Part shown: positions 22,894 through 34,724 of the stretch, in pieces | How positions within the stretch are numbered: the first letter of the stretch is position 1 | Layout of the letters: each line of letters opens with the position of its first letter | NCBI RefSeq assembly: GCF_963082655.1 | Contig: NC_081552.1 | Coordinates: forward strand, 52,491,947-52,555,946 | DNA: 64,000 nucleotides | From: Stomoxys calcitrans | Lineage: Eukaryota; Arthropoda; Insecta; Diptera; Muscidae | Direction: 5' to 3' | Notes under the pieces: model-generated | Told to the model about the DNA's origin: nothing | Seen by the model: only the letters and a program-made list of their open reading frames with translations | Database searches by the model: none | Program-made: the position numbers and the translations under genes

Positions 22894-25145
22894 AACAAGT
22901 AAAAGCGTGCTAAGTTCGGCCGGGCCGAATCTTATATACCCTCCACCATGGAGCGCATTTGTCAGTTCTTTTCCCGACATCTCTTCTTAGGCAAAAAATG
23001 ATATAAGAAAAGATTTGCTCTGCTATTAGAGCGATATCAAGATATGATCCGGTTTAGACCACAATTAAATTATATGTTGGAGACCTGTGTAAAATGTCAG
23101 CCAATTCGAATAAGAATTGCGCCCTTTGGGGCTCACGAATTAAAAAAGAGAGAAAGATTTATATGGGATCTGTATCGGGCTATAGACCGATTCAGACCAT
23201 AATAAACACGTACGTTGATGGTCATGAGAGGATCCGTCGTACAAAATTTCAGGCAAATCGGATACGAATTGCGCTCTCTATAGGGCCAAGAAGTCAAGAC
23301 CCAAGATCGGTTTATATGGCAGCTACATCAGGTTATGAACCGATTTGACCCATACTTGGCACAGTTGTTAGATATCATAACAAAACACGTGGTGCAAAAT
23401 TTGATTCTAATCGGATAAGAATTGCGCACTCTAGAGCCTTAAGAAGTCAAGACCCAAGATCGGTTTATATGACAGTTATACTAGGTAATGGCCCGAATTG
23501 AACCATACTTAGCACAGTTGTTAGAAGTGATACTAAAACACTATGTGCAAAATTTCAGTCTAGTCGGATGAGAATTGCGCCCTCTAGAGGCTCAAGAAGT
23601 CAAGACCCAATATCGGTTTATATGGCAGCTATGTCAGGTTATAGACCGATTTAAACCACACTTGGCACAGTTATTGGATATCATAGCAAAACACGTCGTG
23701 CAAAATTTCATTCAAATCGGATAAGAATTGCGCACTCTAGAGGCTTAAGAAGTCAAGACCCAAGATCGGTTTATATGGCAGGTATATCAGGTTATGGACC
23801 GATGTGAACTATACTTGGCACAGTTGTTTGATATCATAACAAAACACGTCGTGCAAAATTTCATTCTGATCGGATAAGAATTGCGCACGCTAGAGGCTCA
23901 AGAAGTCAAGGCCCAAGATCGGTTTATATGACAGCTATATAAGGTTACGGACCGATTTGAACCATACTTGGCACAGTTGTTGGATATCATAACAAAACAC
24001 GTCGTGCAAAATTTCATTCCAATCGGATAAGAATTGCGCACTCTAGAGGCTCAAGAAGTCAAGACCCCAGATCGGTTTATATGGCAGCTATATCAGGTTA
24101 TGAACCGATTTGAACCATACTTCGCACAGTTGTTGGATATCATAACGAAACACGTCGTGCAAAATTTCATTCCAATCGGATAAGAATTGCGCACTCTAGA
24201 GGCTCAGGAAGTCAAGACCCAAGATCGGTTTATATGGCAGCTATATCAGGTTATGGACCGATTTGAACCATACTTGGCACAATTATTGGATATAATAACG
24301 AAACACGTCGTGCAAAATTTCATTCCAATCGGATAAGAATTGCGCACTCTAGAGGCTCAGGAAGTCAAGACCCAAGATCGGTTTATATGGCAGCTATATC
24401 AGGTAATTGCCCGAATTAAACCATACTTAGCACAGTTGTTGGATATCATAACAAAACACGTCGTGCAAAATTTCATCCCAATCGGACGAGAATTGCGCCC
24501 TCTAGAGGCTCAAGAAGTCAAGACCCAAGATCGGTTTATATGGCAGCTATATCAGGTTATGAACCGATTTGAACAATATTTGGCACAGTTGTTGGATATC
24601 ACAGCAAAACACGTCGTGCAAAATTTCATTCCAATCGGATAAGAATTGCGCACTCTAGAGGCTCAAGAAGTCAAGACCCAAGATCGGTTTATATGGCAGC
24701 TATATCAGGTAATGGCCCGAATTGAACCATACTTAGCACAGTTGTTGGATATCATAACAAAACACGTCGTGCAAAATTTCATCCCAATCGGATAAGAATT
24801 GCGCCCTCTAGAGGCTCAAGAAGTCAAGACCCAAGATCGGTTTATATGGCAGCTATATCAAAACATGGACCGATATGGCCCATTTACAATACCAACCGAC
24901 CTACACTAATAAGAAGTATTTGTGCAAAATTTCAAGTGGCTAGCTTTACTCCTTCGGAAGTTAGCGTGCTTTCGACAGACAGACGGACGGACGGACGGAC
25001 AAACGGACGGACATGGCTAGATCGACATAAAATTTCACGACGATCAAGAATATATATACTTTATTGGGTCTCAGACGAATATTTCGAGTAGTTTCAAACA
25101 GAATGACGAAATTAGTATACCCCCCATCTTATGGTGGAGGGTATA
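22894..25145 (-). mobile_element. DINE-1-like element E17 (class A, complete, long array)
   Basis: The plus text begins AACAAGTAAAAGCGTGCTAA with a perfect TTCGGCCGGGCCGAA hairpin and ends 'ccatcttatggtggagggta ta'. Eleven monomers share 'aagtcaagac', starting at 23291, 23444, 23597, 23750, 23903, 24056, 24209, 24362, 24515, 24668 and 24821: ten consecutive intervals of exactly 153 bp. Base substitutions occur but no length change. Because 153 is 51 codons, monomers without stops give spurious repetitive frames. It lies head to head with E18. Confidence 0.95.
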
Positions 25146-25170
25146 ATAAGTATCACCACGTGAAATTTTT
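25146..25170. repeat. 25-bp satellite spacer between E17 and E18
   Basis: 'taagtatcaccacgtgaaatt' resembles a unit of the satellite beyond E18 and separates the two heads. Confidence 0.6.
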
Positions 25171-26490
25171 TATACCCTCCACCATAAGATGGGGGGTATA
25201 CTAATTTCGTCATTCTGATTGTAACTACTCGAAATATTCGTCTGAGACCCCATAAAGTATATATATTCTTGATCGTCGTGGAATTTTATGTCGATCTAGC
25301 CATGTCCGTCCGTCTGTCCGTCCGTCTGTCTGTCGAAAGCACGCTAACTTCCGAAGGAGTAAAGCTAGCCGCTTGAAATTTTGCACAAATACTTCTTATT
25401 AGTGTAGGTCGGTTGGTATTGTAAATGGGCCATATCGGTCCATGTTTTGATATAGCTGCCATATAAACCGATCTTGGGTCTTGACTTCTTGAGCCTCTAC
25501 AGTGCGCAATTCTTATCCGATTGGAATGAAATTTTGAACGACGTGTTTTGTTATGATATCCAATAACTGTGGCAAGTATGGTTCAAATCGGTCTATAACC
25601 TGATATAGCTGCCATACAAACCGATCTGGGGTCTTGACTTCTTGAGCCTCTAGAGCGCACAATTCTTATCCGATTGGAATGAAATTTTGCACGACGTGTT
25701 TTGTTATGATATCCAACAACTGCGCCAAGTATGGTTCAAATCGGTCCATAACCTGATATAGCTGCCATACAAACCGATCTTGGGTCTTGACTTCTTGAGC
25801 CTCTAGAGTGCGCAATTCTTATCCGATTGGAATGAAATTGTGCACGACGCGTTTTGTTACGATATCCAACAACTGTGCCAAGTATGGTTCAAATCGGTCC
25901 ATAACCTGATATAGCTGTCATATAAACCGATCTTGGGTCTTGACTTCTTGAGCCTCTAGAGTGCGCAATTCTTATCCAATTTGAATGAATTTTGGCACGT
26001 AGTATTTTGTTATGATATCCAACAACTATGTCAAATAAGGTACAAGTCGGTTCATAACCTGATATAGCTGTCATATAAACCTATCTGGGATCTTGACTTC
26101 TTGAGCCTCTAGAGGTCGCAATTATTATCTGATTTGCCTGAACGACGGATTCTCCCATGACCATTAACATACGTGTTTATTATGGTCTGAATCGGTCTAT
26201 AGGCCGATACAGCTCCCATATAAATCGATCTCTCTATTTTACTTCTTGAGCCCCCAAAGGGCGCAAATATTATTCGATTTGGATGACATTTTACACAGGT
26301 CTCTAATATATAATTTAATTGTGGTACAAACCGGACCATATCTTGATATCGCTCTAATAGCAGAGCAAATCTTTTCTTATGTCCTTTTTTGCCTAAGAAG
26401 AGATGCCGGGAAAAGAACTCGACAAATGCGATCCATGGTGGAGAGTATAAAAGATTCGGCCCGGCCGAACTTAGCACGATTTTACTTGTT
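25171..26490 (+). mobile_element. DINE-1-like element E18 (class A, complete)
   Basis: Head 'tataccctccaccataagat', core, CCGTCCGTCTGTC run. Monomers have 'ttgacttcttgagc' at 25481, 25634, 25787, 25940 and 26093 (153 bp each). The 3' end has 'gatgccgggaaaagaactcg', CCCGGCCGAACTTAGCACG and TTTTACTTGTT. Its first 47 bp are the exact reverse complement of the adjacent end of E17, and the match continues with few differences for hundreds of bases. Confidence 0.95.
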
Positions 26491-26960
26491 ATATTATTAG
26501 GTATCACAATCTGTGATTTGGTATAGGGAATAGTATCACAATATCAACGAAATGGTATCACAATATAAACTTTTTCTATACGAAAAAGTATCACAAGGTG
26601 AACTTTTTCTAAACGAAAAATTATCAAAAAGTTAACTTTTTCACAAAGTGAACTTATACTTTACGAAAAAGTATCACAAAGTGAACTTTTTCTATGCGAA
26701 AAGAATCACTAGGTGAACTTATATTATACGAAAAGAATCATAAAGTGGACTTATACTATACGAAAGAGTATCACAAATTCAAAGTCAAAAATATCACAGA
26801 GTGAACATTTCTTTACGGAAAAATATCACAGGGTGAAATTTTTCTATACCAAAAAGTATCACAGGGTGAACTTTTTCTATACGAAAAATTATCACTAGAT
26901 CAAATTCTTCTATACAAAAAAATATAAGAAAAAGTATCACAAAGTTCATTTTTGCACTCT
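26491..26960. repeat. ~33-bp 'gtatcacaaagtgaactttttc' satellite
   Basis: About fourteen imperfect units with 'agtatcacaaagtgaac' and 'ttttctatacgaaaa'. The ttttctata.gaaaa core resembles that of the 1-1140 array. No function inferred. Confidence 0.85.
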
Positions 26961-27007
26961 TATAGTAACCTTGGAAAAATTATATCCAAATGCCGGGTGG
27001 GGTGTCT

Positions 27008-27898
27008 AGGGGGGCCGTTAAGTTCGGACCTGCCGAACTTTTGATAGCCACCACCTATGGTATATATGTAAACCACCTTTCATCATCATCCGGTCAAAAA
27101 TGCGTAATTTATGCCTCCATAGCAACAATGTCGAAATATGGTCCAAATGGTGAGTGGTCCAAAAAGAACAATTCATTGTTCAATTTGGTATGACAATTAT
27201 TGGTCTTTTTGGTAGCTATATCCAAATATAGACCGATTTAAACCATATATGACATGAATGTCGGAAAGCCTACCGTAAGTCACTGTGTAAAATTTCAGCG
27301 AAATCGGATTATAAATGTGCCTTTTATGGGACCACCACTTTAAATCGAGAGATCTGTTCATATGGCAGCTATCCAAAATCTGATCTATGCCATATTGTAG
27401 GCGGATTTCAAAAGGCCTAGCACAACTCAATGTCCCAATTCGGAATGTAAATGCGCCTTTTATGGGCCCAAGAGCTTAAATCCCGGGATCTTTCTATATG
27501 ACAGCTATACCCAAATCTGGACTGATCTTGGCCAAATTAAAGAAGGATAGCGAAATTTTGTCAAAATCGAACAATAAATGGGCCTTTTATGGGCCCGCGA
27601 CCATAAATCGAGAGATCTGTCTGTATATCTGCTATATCCAAATCTGGACCGATCGGGGAAAAGTTAAGGAGGGTGTTCAAGGGCCTAACACAACTCACTG
27701 TCAAAAATTTCGGCATAATAGGATAATAAATTTGGCTTTTAAGGGCCTAAGACGTTAAATCGGCGGATCGGTCTACATGGGGCCTATATCAAGATATTGC
27801 CCTTATGAACAAAAGAAGAGTCAGTGCAATGTTTCACCTCAATATCTCTATTTCTAAAGACTGTAGCGTGATTTCAATACACAGACTGATGGACGAAA
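27008..27898 (-). mobile_element. DINE-1-like element E19 (class B, 5'-truncated)
   Basis: Tail side present (gttaagttcggacctgccgaa, then 'agccaccacctatggtatat'), followed by five class B monomers (aatgggccttttatgggccc). It stops in the 'acacagactgatggacg' run, so the head is lost. It retains an uninterrupted version of the MITE insertion region. Confidence 0.82.
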
Positions 27899-28305
27899 AT
27901 GGGGTGCAAATTTTGCACGTGGTGTTCTGGTTTCACTTCCAATATCTGTGGTATGTATGGTTCAAATCGATTTATAACCTGATATAGCTGCCATATAGCT
28001 CCATACAGCGATCTATAGCTTGATACAGCTCCCATATACACCGATACCCGATTTTGCTTCATGAGCCCCTACAAGGCGCAATTCTTATCCGAATGAACTG
28101 AAATATTACATAATGACTTCTACAATGTTCAGCGTTCAATTCATTTATGGTCCGAATCAGACCATAACTTGATATAGCTCCCATAGCATAAAGTTCTTAT
28201 TCATTATTCTTTGTTTGCTCAAAAAGAGATTTCGCGCAAAGTGCGATCCATGGTGGAGGGTGTATAAGATTCGGCCCTGCCGAACTTAGCACGCTCTCAT
28301 TTGTT
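27899..28305 (+). mobile_element. DINE-1-like element E20 (class A, 3' part)
   Basis: Starts in mid-monomer (gcaaattttgcacgtggtg) and runs to 'ggtggagggtgtataagatt', hairpin TTCGGCCCTGCCGAA and CTTAGCACGCTCTCATTTGTT. Fused to the broken end of E19. Confidence 0.82.
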
Positions 28306-28318
28306 TGTTCTATTTTAT

Positions 28319-29648
28319 TATACCCTCCACCATAGGATGGGGGGAATACTAATTTCGTCATTCTGTTTGTAACTACTCGAAATATTCGTCTGAGACCCCA
28401 TAAAGTATATATATTCTTGATCGTCGTGACATTTTATGTCGATCTATCCATGTCCGTCCGACTGTCCGTCCGTCCGTCTGTCTGTCGAAAGCACGCTAAC
28501 TTCCGAAGGAGTAAAGCTAGCTGCTTGAAATTTTGCACAAATACTTCTTATTACTGTAGGTAGGTTGGTATTGCAAATGAGCCATATCGGTCCATGTTTT
28601 GATATAGCTGCCATATAAACCGATCTTGGGTCTTGACTTATTGAGCCTCTAGAGTGCGCAATTCTTATCCGATTGGAATGAAATTTTGCATGACGTGTTT
28701 TGTTGTGATATTCAACAACTGTGCCAAGCATGGTTTAAATCGGTCCATAACCTGATATAGCTGCCATATAAACCGATCTTGGGTCTTGACTTCTTGAGCC
28801 TCTAGAGTGCGCAATTCTTATCCGATTGGAATGAAATTTTGCACGACGTGTTTTGTTATGATATCCAACAATTGTGCCAATTATGGTTCAAATCGGATTA
28901 TAACCTGATATAGCTACCATATAAACCGATCTTGGGTCTTGACTTCTTGAGCCTCTAGAGGGGGCAATTCTTTTCCGATTGGAACGAATTTGGCACGACG
29001 TGTTTTGTTATAATATCCAATAACTGTGCCAAGTATGGTTCAAATCGGTTCATAACCTGATATAACTGTCATATAAACCGATCTAGGGTCTTGACTTCTT
29101 GAGCCTCTAGAGGGCGCAATTCTTATCCGATTGGAACGAATTTTGGCACGACGTGTTTTGTTATTATATCCAATAACTGTGCCATGTATGGTTCAAATCG
29201 GTTCATAACCTGATATAGCTGTCATATAAACCGATCTGGGATCTTGACTTCTTGAGCCTCTAGAGGTCGCAATTATTATCCGATTTGCTTAAGTTTTGTA
29301 CGATGGATTCTCTCATGACCATCAACAAACGTGTTTATTATGGTCGGAATCGGTCTATAGCCCGATACAGCTCCCATATAAATCGATCTCTCTATTTCAC
29401 TTCTTGAGCCCACAAAGGGCGCAATTCTTATTCGAATTGGCTGACATTTTACACAGGTCTCTCACATGTAATTTAATTGTGGTCCAAACCGGGCCATATC
29501 TTGATATCGCTCTAATAGCAGAGCAAATCTTTTCTTATATCCTTTTTTGCCTAAGAAGAGATGCAGGGAAAAGAACTCGACAAATGCGATCTATGGTGGA
29601 GGGTATATAAGTTTCGGCCCGGCCGAACTTAGCACGCTTTTACTTGTT
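28319..29648 (+). mobile_element. DINE-1-like element E21 (class A, complete)
   Basis: Head 'tataccctccaccataggat', core and CCGTCCGTCCGTCTGTC run. Monomers are spaced 153, 153, 152 and 153 bp (ttgact at 28633, 28786, 28939, 29091, 29244). The complete tail has TTCGGCCCGGCCGAA and TTTTACTTGTT. One of the best-preserved copies. Confidence 0.94.
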
Positions 29649-29654
29649 ATATTC

Positions 29655-29800
29655 TACTATTAGCCCATTAATGTTCAAATATGGGCCGATCTGTATCATA
29701 TTTGGTTCAAGTGTGGGGAGGCTCGTTACAAGTCTCAGTCCAAATTTCTGCGAAATCAGGTTATAAAAATCTTGTTTGTGCTTAAGACCCATAATTAACA
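29655..29800 (-). mobile_element. DINE-1-like fragment E22 (class B monomer)
   Basis: One weak minus-strand class B monomer (aaatatgggccgatctgtat, 'gtccaaatttctgcgaaatc'). About 150 bp of unassigned sequence follows up to E23. Confidence 0.5.
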
Positions 29801-29957
29801 CATCGGTGTACACTTAATTCTGTTTTACGCGATTCGAAAATAATGCTACATACTGTTTTTACGCGATTTGATTCTTATTGAAACTGGAAGCCAACGACTA
29901 TTAACGGAATTAGGACTAAAATCCAGTCCAACGAAAACGAAAGCGTTTATAATTTTT

Positions 29958-30504
29958 TATACTCTCCACCATTGGATGCGGGGTATACTGATTTCATCAT
30001 TCTGTTTGTAACTCTTAGAAATATTTGTCTAAGACCCAAAGTATATATATTCTTGATCGTCATGACATTTCAAATCGATCCAGCCATGTCCGTCCGTCTG
30101 TCTGTCGAAACTTAACTTAACTTAACAGTAACTTTCGAAGGAGTAAATACAGCCGCTTGAAAGGGCGCATTAGCTAGGAGGGCATTAGGAGGGCGATTTA
30201 GCTGAAATTTTGCATGACGTGTTTTGTTATGACTTTCAACAACTGTGCCAAATATGGTTTAAATCGGTCCATAACCTGATAGAGCTGCCATGTAAACCAA
30301 TCTGGGATCTTTACTTCTTGAACCTCTAGAGGGCGCAGCTATTATCAGATTTGGATAATAATTTCGTACAACGGCATCTCCCGTGAGCTGCAACATACAT
30401 GTCAAATATGGCCTAAAGAAATACCAGCAAGAAAACTCGACAAATGCGATCCATGGTGGAATATAAGATTCGGCCCGGCCGAACTTACCACGCTTTTACT
30501 TGTT
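29958..30504 (+). mobile_element. DINE-1-like element E23 (class A, internally short)
   Basis: Both ends are present in only 547 bp: head 'tatactctccaccattggat', core, CCGTCCGTCTGTCTG, one to two monomers, tail 'ccatggtggaatataagatt' with TTCGGCCCGGCCGAA and CGCTTTTACTTGTT. A short cttaa repeat lies near 30110. Shows that the monomer count varies freely. Confidence 0.88.
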
Positions 30505-30717
30505 TTATATGTTTTAATTTTTATATGTTCTTAAGTTTGATGATTTGTGTTTCTAAATTCACTGGTTTTCCTATTACTTTTGTTAAAATAATTATGCGTA
30601 TAACGCAACATGAGGTTGAATTGTACTTCATTCGTCGCATTTTAGCTTATATTTTAAAAGCGTAACAAATCACCTCCTTTTATGTGGTTACCCTGTCTTT
30701 TTTTACCCAATTTTTCT

Positions 30718-30855
30718 ACTTTTATGGGCTTAAGACTATAAATCAGCATATAGGACTATATGGCAGCTATATGTAAATATGGTCCGATGTGGCCCATTCA
30801 AAAACGTGGAAGAAATACGGGTCTGTAACATATTTCAGTTCAATATATAAATTTT
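30718..30855 (-). mobile_element. DINE-1-like fragment E24 (class B)
   Basis: Minus-strand class B monomer (tatggcagctatatgtaaat, ggtccgatgtggcccatt) ending just before the head of E25. The ~210 bp before it (30505-30717) are not assigned. Confidence 0.6.
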
Positions 30856-31801
30856 TATACCCACCACCGAAGGATGGGGGTATATTCATTTTGTCATTCC
30901 GTTTGCAACACATCGAAATATCCATTTCCGACCCTATAAAGTATATATATTCTTGATCAGCGTAAAAATCTAAGACGATCTAGCCATGTCCGTCCGTCTG
31001 TCCGTCTGTTTGTTGAAATCACGCTACAGTCTTTAAAAATAGAGATATTGAGCTGAAATTTTGCACAGATTCTTATTTTGTCCATAAGCAGGCTAAGTTC
31101 AAAGATGGGCTATATCGGACTATATCTTGATATAGCCCCCATATAGACCGATCCGCCGATTTAGGGTCTTGAGCCCATAAGAGCCACATTTATTATCCGA
31201 TTTTGTTGAAATTTGGGACAGTGAGTTGTGTTAGGCCCCTCCACATCCTTTGTCAATTTGGCTCCGATCGGTCCAGATTTGGATATAGCTGCCATATAGA
31301 CCGATCATCCGATTTAGGGTCTAAGGCCCATAAAAGCCACATTTATTATCCGATTTCGCTGAAATTTAGGACAGTGAGTTGTCTTAGGCCCTTTAACATG
31401 TTTCTTTAATTTGGTCCAGATTAGTTCAGATTTGGATATAGCTGCCTCATAGACCGATCCTCCGATTTAGGGTCTTAGGCCCATAAAAGCCACATTTATT
31501 ATCCGATTTTGATGAAATTCGGGACAGTGAATTGTGTAGGGCCCATCGAAATCCTTCGTTAATTTGGCTCAGATCGGTCCAGATTTGGATATAGCTGCCA
31601 TATAGATCGATCCTCCGATTTATGGTGTAAGGCCCTTAATAGCCACATTCATTATCCTATTTTGCTGAAATTTGGGACAGTGAGTTGTGTTAGGCCCTTT
31701 GACATATTTCTTCAATCTGGTCCAGATTGGTTCAAATTTGGATATAGCTGCCATATAGACCGATTTCTTGATTTATGGTTTTGGGCCCCTAAAATGCTCA
31801 T
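30856..31801 (+). mobile_element. DINE-1-like element E25 (class B, 3'-truncated)
   Basis: Head 'tatacccaccaccgaaggat', 'tttccgaccctataaagtat', CCGTCCGTCTGTCCG, five class B monomers (agctgccatatagaccgatc). It is replaced by family F at 'gctcatttcag'. Confidence 0.88.
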
Positions 31802-32525
31802 TTCAGCCCGATATTCTCATGACATCTGATTTAGGGGTGTTTTCGTGGGTCAGGTGGTCCCCCAGACACTTGGCCCTGAAAAAATATCAGCAATCGGGCT
31901 CTTTTTTCAAATACCATTTATTTAAACACCATATTGCCATTGGTTTAGGGTATTTTACAGGATGAGTCGTCCCCCAAACACATGGTTCGAAAGCGGGTTA
32001 TCAAATTCGTTATGGGGTTGTGCCCTAAATACATGGTCCTACATTTGGATATCAAATTCGTATTCTACGAAAGTGGGTATCAAGTCTTGCTCTACCCCCC
32101 AATACCCTTCATTTAAGCTCCACATTGACATGGTCGTTAAATATGCCCGATTTAGGGGTGTTTTGGGAATTGGGGTGGTCCCCCACTCACTAAGCCCCAA
32201 AAATATACCAGCAACGTGCTCTATTCTCATATATCTATATATCATTTATTTGAACCCTATATTGCCATTGGCCTCTAAATTGGATATCAAATTCGTTTTC
32301 TAATCTCGTTTAAACTCCTTATTGCAAATTCACCAAATATGTCCGGTTTGGGTTATTGGCCCTAAAAACTATAAATATTTAGTTCCACTCTCTTTTTGAC
32401 CCAAATTGTCTTGATGAGCAAATACGTCCTATTTGGGGGTTGTTATGGTGGTGGGACGTCTCTTCCTAAAAAATATTAGAGAATTAAAGAAGGCGCATCG
32501 GAGCGGGCCCGGTTCGGCTAGTTTA
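31802..32525 (+). repeat. Family F, copy F6
   Basis: Begins 'cagcccgatattctcatgac' as F7 does internally, with blocks containing 'taccatttatttaaacacc' and 'attgccattgg'. The right end reads TTAAAGAAGGCGC then 'ggagcgggcccggttcggc', the reverse complement of the head seen in F2, F5 and F7. This suggests that the family has inverted ends. Confidence 0.65.
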
Positions 32526-34245
32526 TAATAAAAGAATTGAAAATCTTGTCAAGGCTAAACTATTTGAAAACTGAGCAACTAACTGAATGAAAAAAGTTTT
32601 CGTATCTTTAAATGATCGCAAACGCCTTTTGCAGACTAAACCCTTATACCCGATAGAATGCATTGAACGAATTTTAACAACAAATTTCACAAAATAATGC
32701 ACTTCAGTGAACACCCACACGGGGCTTGGGCTACTCCCTATTAGAGTAGAAAATAGAAAGGGCTAACTACGACAAAAAAGGACAAACAATCCTATTCATA
32801 AAATACAGAAATGTTGCATAAAGAATTGGGCAAAATACCAAAAAAAAAAAAAAAACAGCGAAACAAAAGATTTCAAAAATATGGTCTGCAATAAGGCACA
32901 CAATGAAAACGAGCGCCCAACATATGGTGTACAAATGTTGCTTGCAACAGCACTAGCCAATAGCAAATATGATGTTAAACAACAATACGGGGCACATAAG
33001 TCAAGTATTGTGTATGGCCCCTACCAAAAAAAGACGACAAAGAAATTGACCAAGCGACCGCATTACGAGGCAGAACATCTTTTTGATTAAAGCTATAAAT
33101 AAACCAAGGCAAAAAACAGGGAGAAAAAAGGCCAATAGACTCCTTTGAACTATTAAAAGAAAAACACCAAAGGCTGTACCCTACGGCAATGAAAGGACAA
33201 TTCACTTGTCCTCCATAGCAACTCTGGCCTGAGGCGGCATTCCATTTTATGTGTAAGCACCTAACTATACTCTGTTGCAGCAAAAAGACCAGAGGAACGG
33301 GACAATCAAAACTGAAACGTAACAATGAAGTCAAGGAATTGCCATAAACAACTTCACTTTAGTAACTGGCAAAAGGACTCTTTTTCTGTAGTTATAAGCA
33401 TAAAAGAAGGACACGCGCTCTGCGTGATACCAGCCCTGGGAGACAAAAGACAAACGAGCCGCTGTCGACGACAATAAGAGCACCAACAACCCACATTAGT
33501 CTTCTCAGCAATCTAAAAAAAAGCGGCATTTTACAACGCATTCAACACTTGCTAGGTTCTGTGAGTTGTCATGCCGTTTGGCGGTCTTTAATGTCGCCGA
33601 ATCCTGGGAACATCCTAACCCCTATTTATCCCATGATTTAGTTAATCAGTCATAACCATCTTTTGTGTTGTTCTAAATCAATCGAGTTTTTGTAATCATT
33701 GGCAAATTACCAAAAGACATGGGATCTGTTATCCTGGAATCAATGTTATAGGCTAAAAGAAAAACCCTTGTTAAAATTACTCCATATCTGTCATTTAACA
33801 TCAGGTATTTTAACTGTAGTTGCTTGTTAATACATTCCTTATTATCTGACCCCCTAAGGTGCTTTAGACAACAACAACATATTCCTCTTTTTGGGATTGA
33901 AAGCAACAAGTGCTCATCGCCTTAAGGGAATAAGGCGCCCAATTTATGTTTACCGCTTGGCAATTTGATTTATATTCCTTCATCCAAGACTAAGTCAAGT
34001 GGAAAGGTAGACCTTATGAGTGTGGAGACAATAAAGTGGTTATGGGGATCTTGTCAAATTCATCGTTATTAGCACTTTAAGGCGGCTGATAAGAAGTGGG
34101 CACAAAAAAACAGGAAAACATTACAAAAAAAAGGAATAGAAATTATATATAGACAAAATTTCCTATACAAAAACAATTTTGAGAAAAATGGTATTTGTAT
34201 GGAAAATGATTGAAAACGAAATGATTTTTTATAGACAACTAGCTG
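32526..34245. other. Intergenic DNA, no gene recognised
   Basis: 1.7 kb without a family repeat or a convincing coding frame. Frames of 60-119 codons occur on both strands but lack recognisable domains or codon structure. A-rich run near 32840. Confidence 0.5.
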
Positions 34246-34712
34246 ACATGGGCCCGCTCCGCTGCGCCTTCTTTTACTTTATATAGAACAACAGTTTCCT
34301 TGGAATATTTGTTTTCGACAATTAAAGATCTTTTAGTGAAGTACCATGCTAACTTGACTAACAGTTTAACAATATAAGATGATGATGATGATCTTTATTG
34401 GTCTACGAATTTTAGATTGGATGTAAGGTGTACTCCATTCTTAAAATACTTCATTTCAGACCGATATTCTCATGATGTCTGATTTAGTGGTGTTTTCGGG
34501 GGAGAGAGATACTTGGCCCTGAAAAAATATCGGCATCGTGCTCTTCTTTAAAATACCATTTATTTAAACCTCATATTGCCATTGCCTTAAGAGGAGTTTA
34601 CAGGATGAGGCGTCCCCCAAACACATGGCCCAAAAATAGGTTATCAAATTCGTTTTCTAATCTCAAATACCTTTCATTTGAGCCACATATTGGCATGGTC
34701 GAAAAACTTTAA
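34246..34712 (+). repeat. Family F, copy F7
   Basis: Head 'gggcccgctccgctgc' plus GCGCCTTCTTTTAC, then 'aacagtttccttggaatat', a gatgatgatgatgat microsatellite near 34380, and blocks like F6. It ends against LINE sequence. Confidence 0.65.
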
Positions 34713-34724
34713 CCCTTTGGGAAA

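Noticed and set aside
23094..24642. A CRISPR-like array or repetitive protein gene
   Set aside because: Repeats are contiguous 153-bp monomers without spacers, in a dipteran DINE element; no cas genes. Frames are monomer artefacts.
32881..33334. Overlapping 69- and 119-codon frames as a gene
   Set aside because: No recognisable domain, no codon pattern, opposing strands overlap; likely chance.
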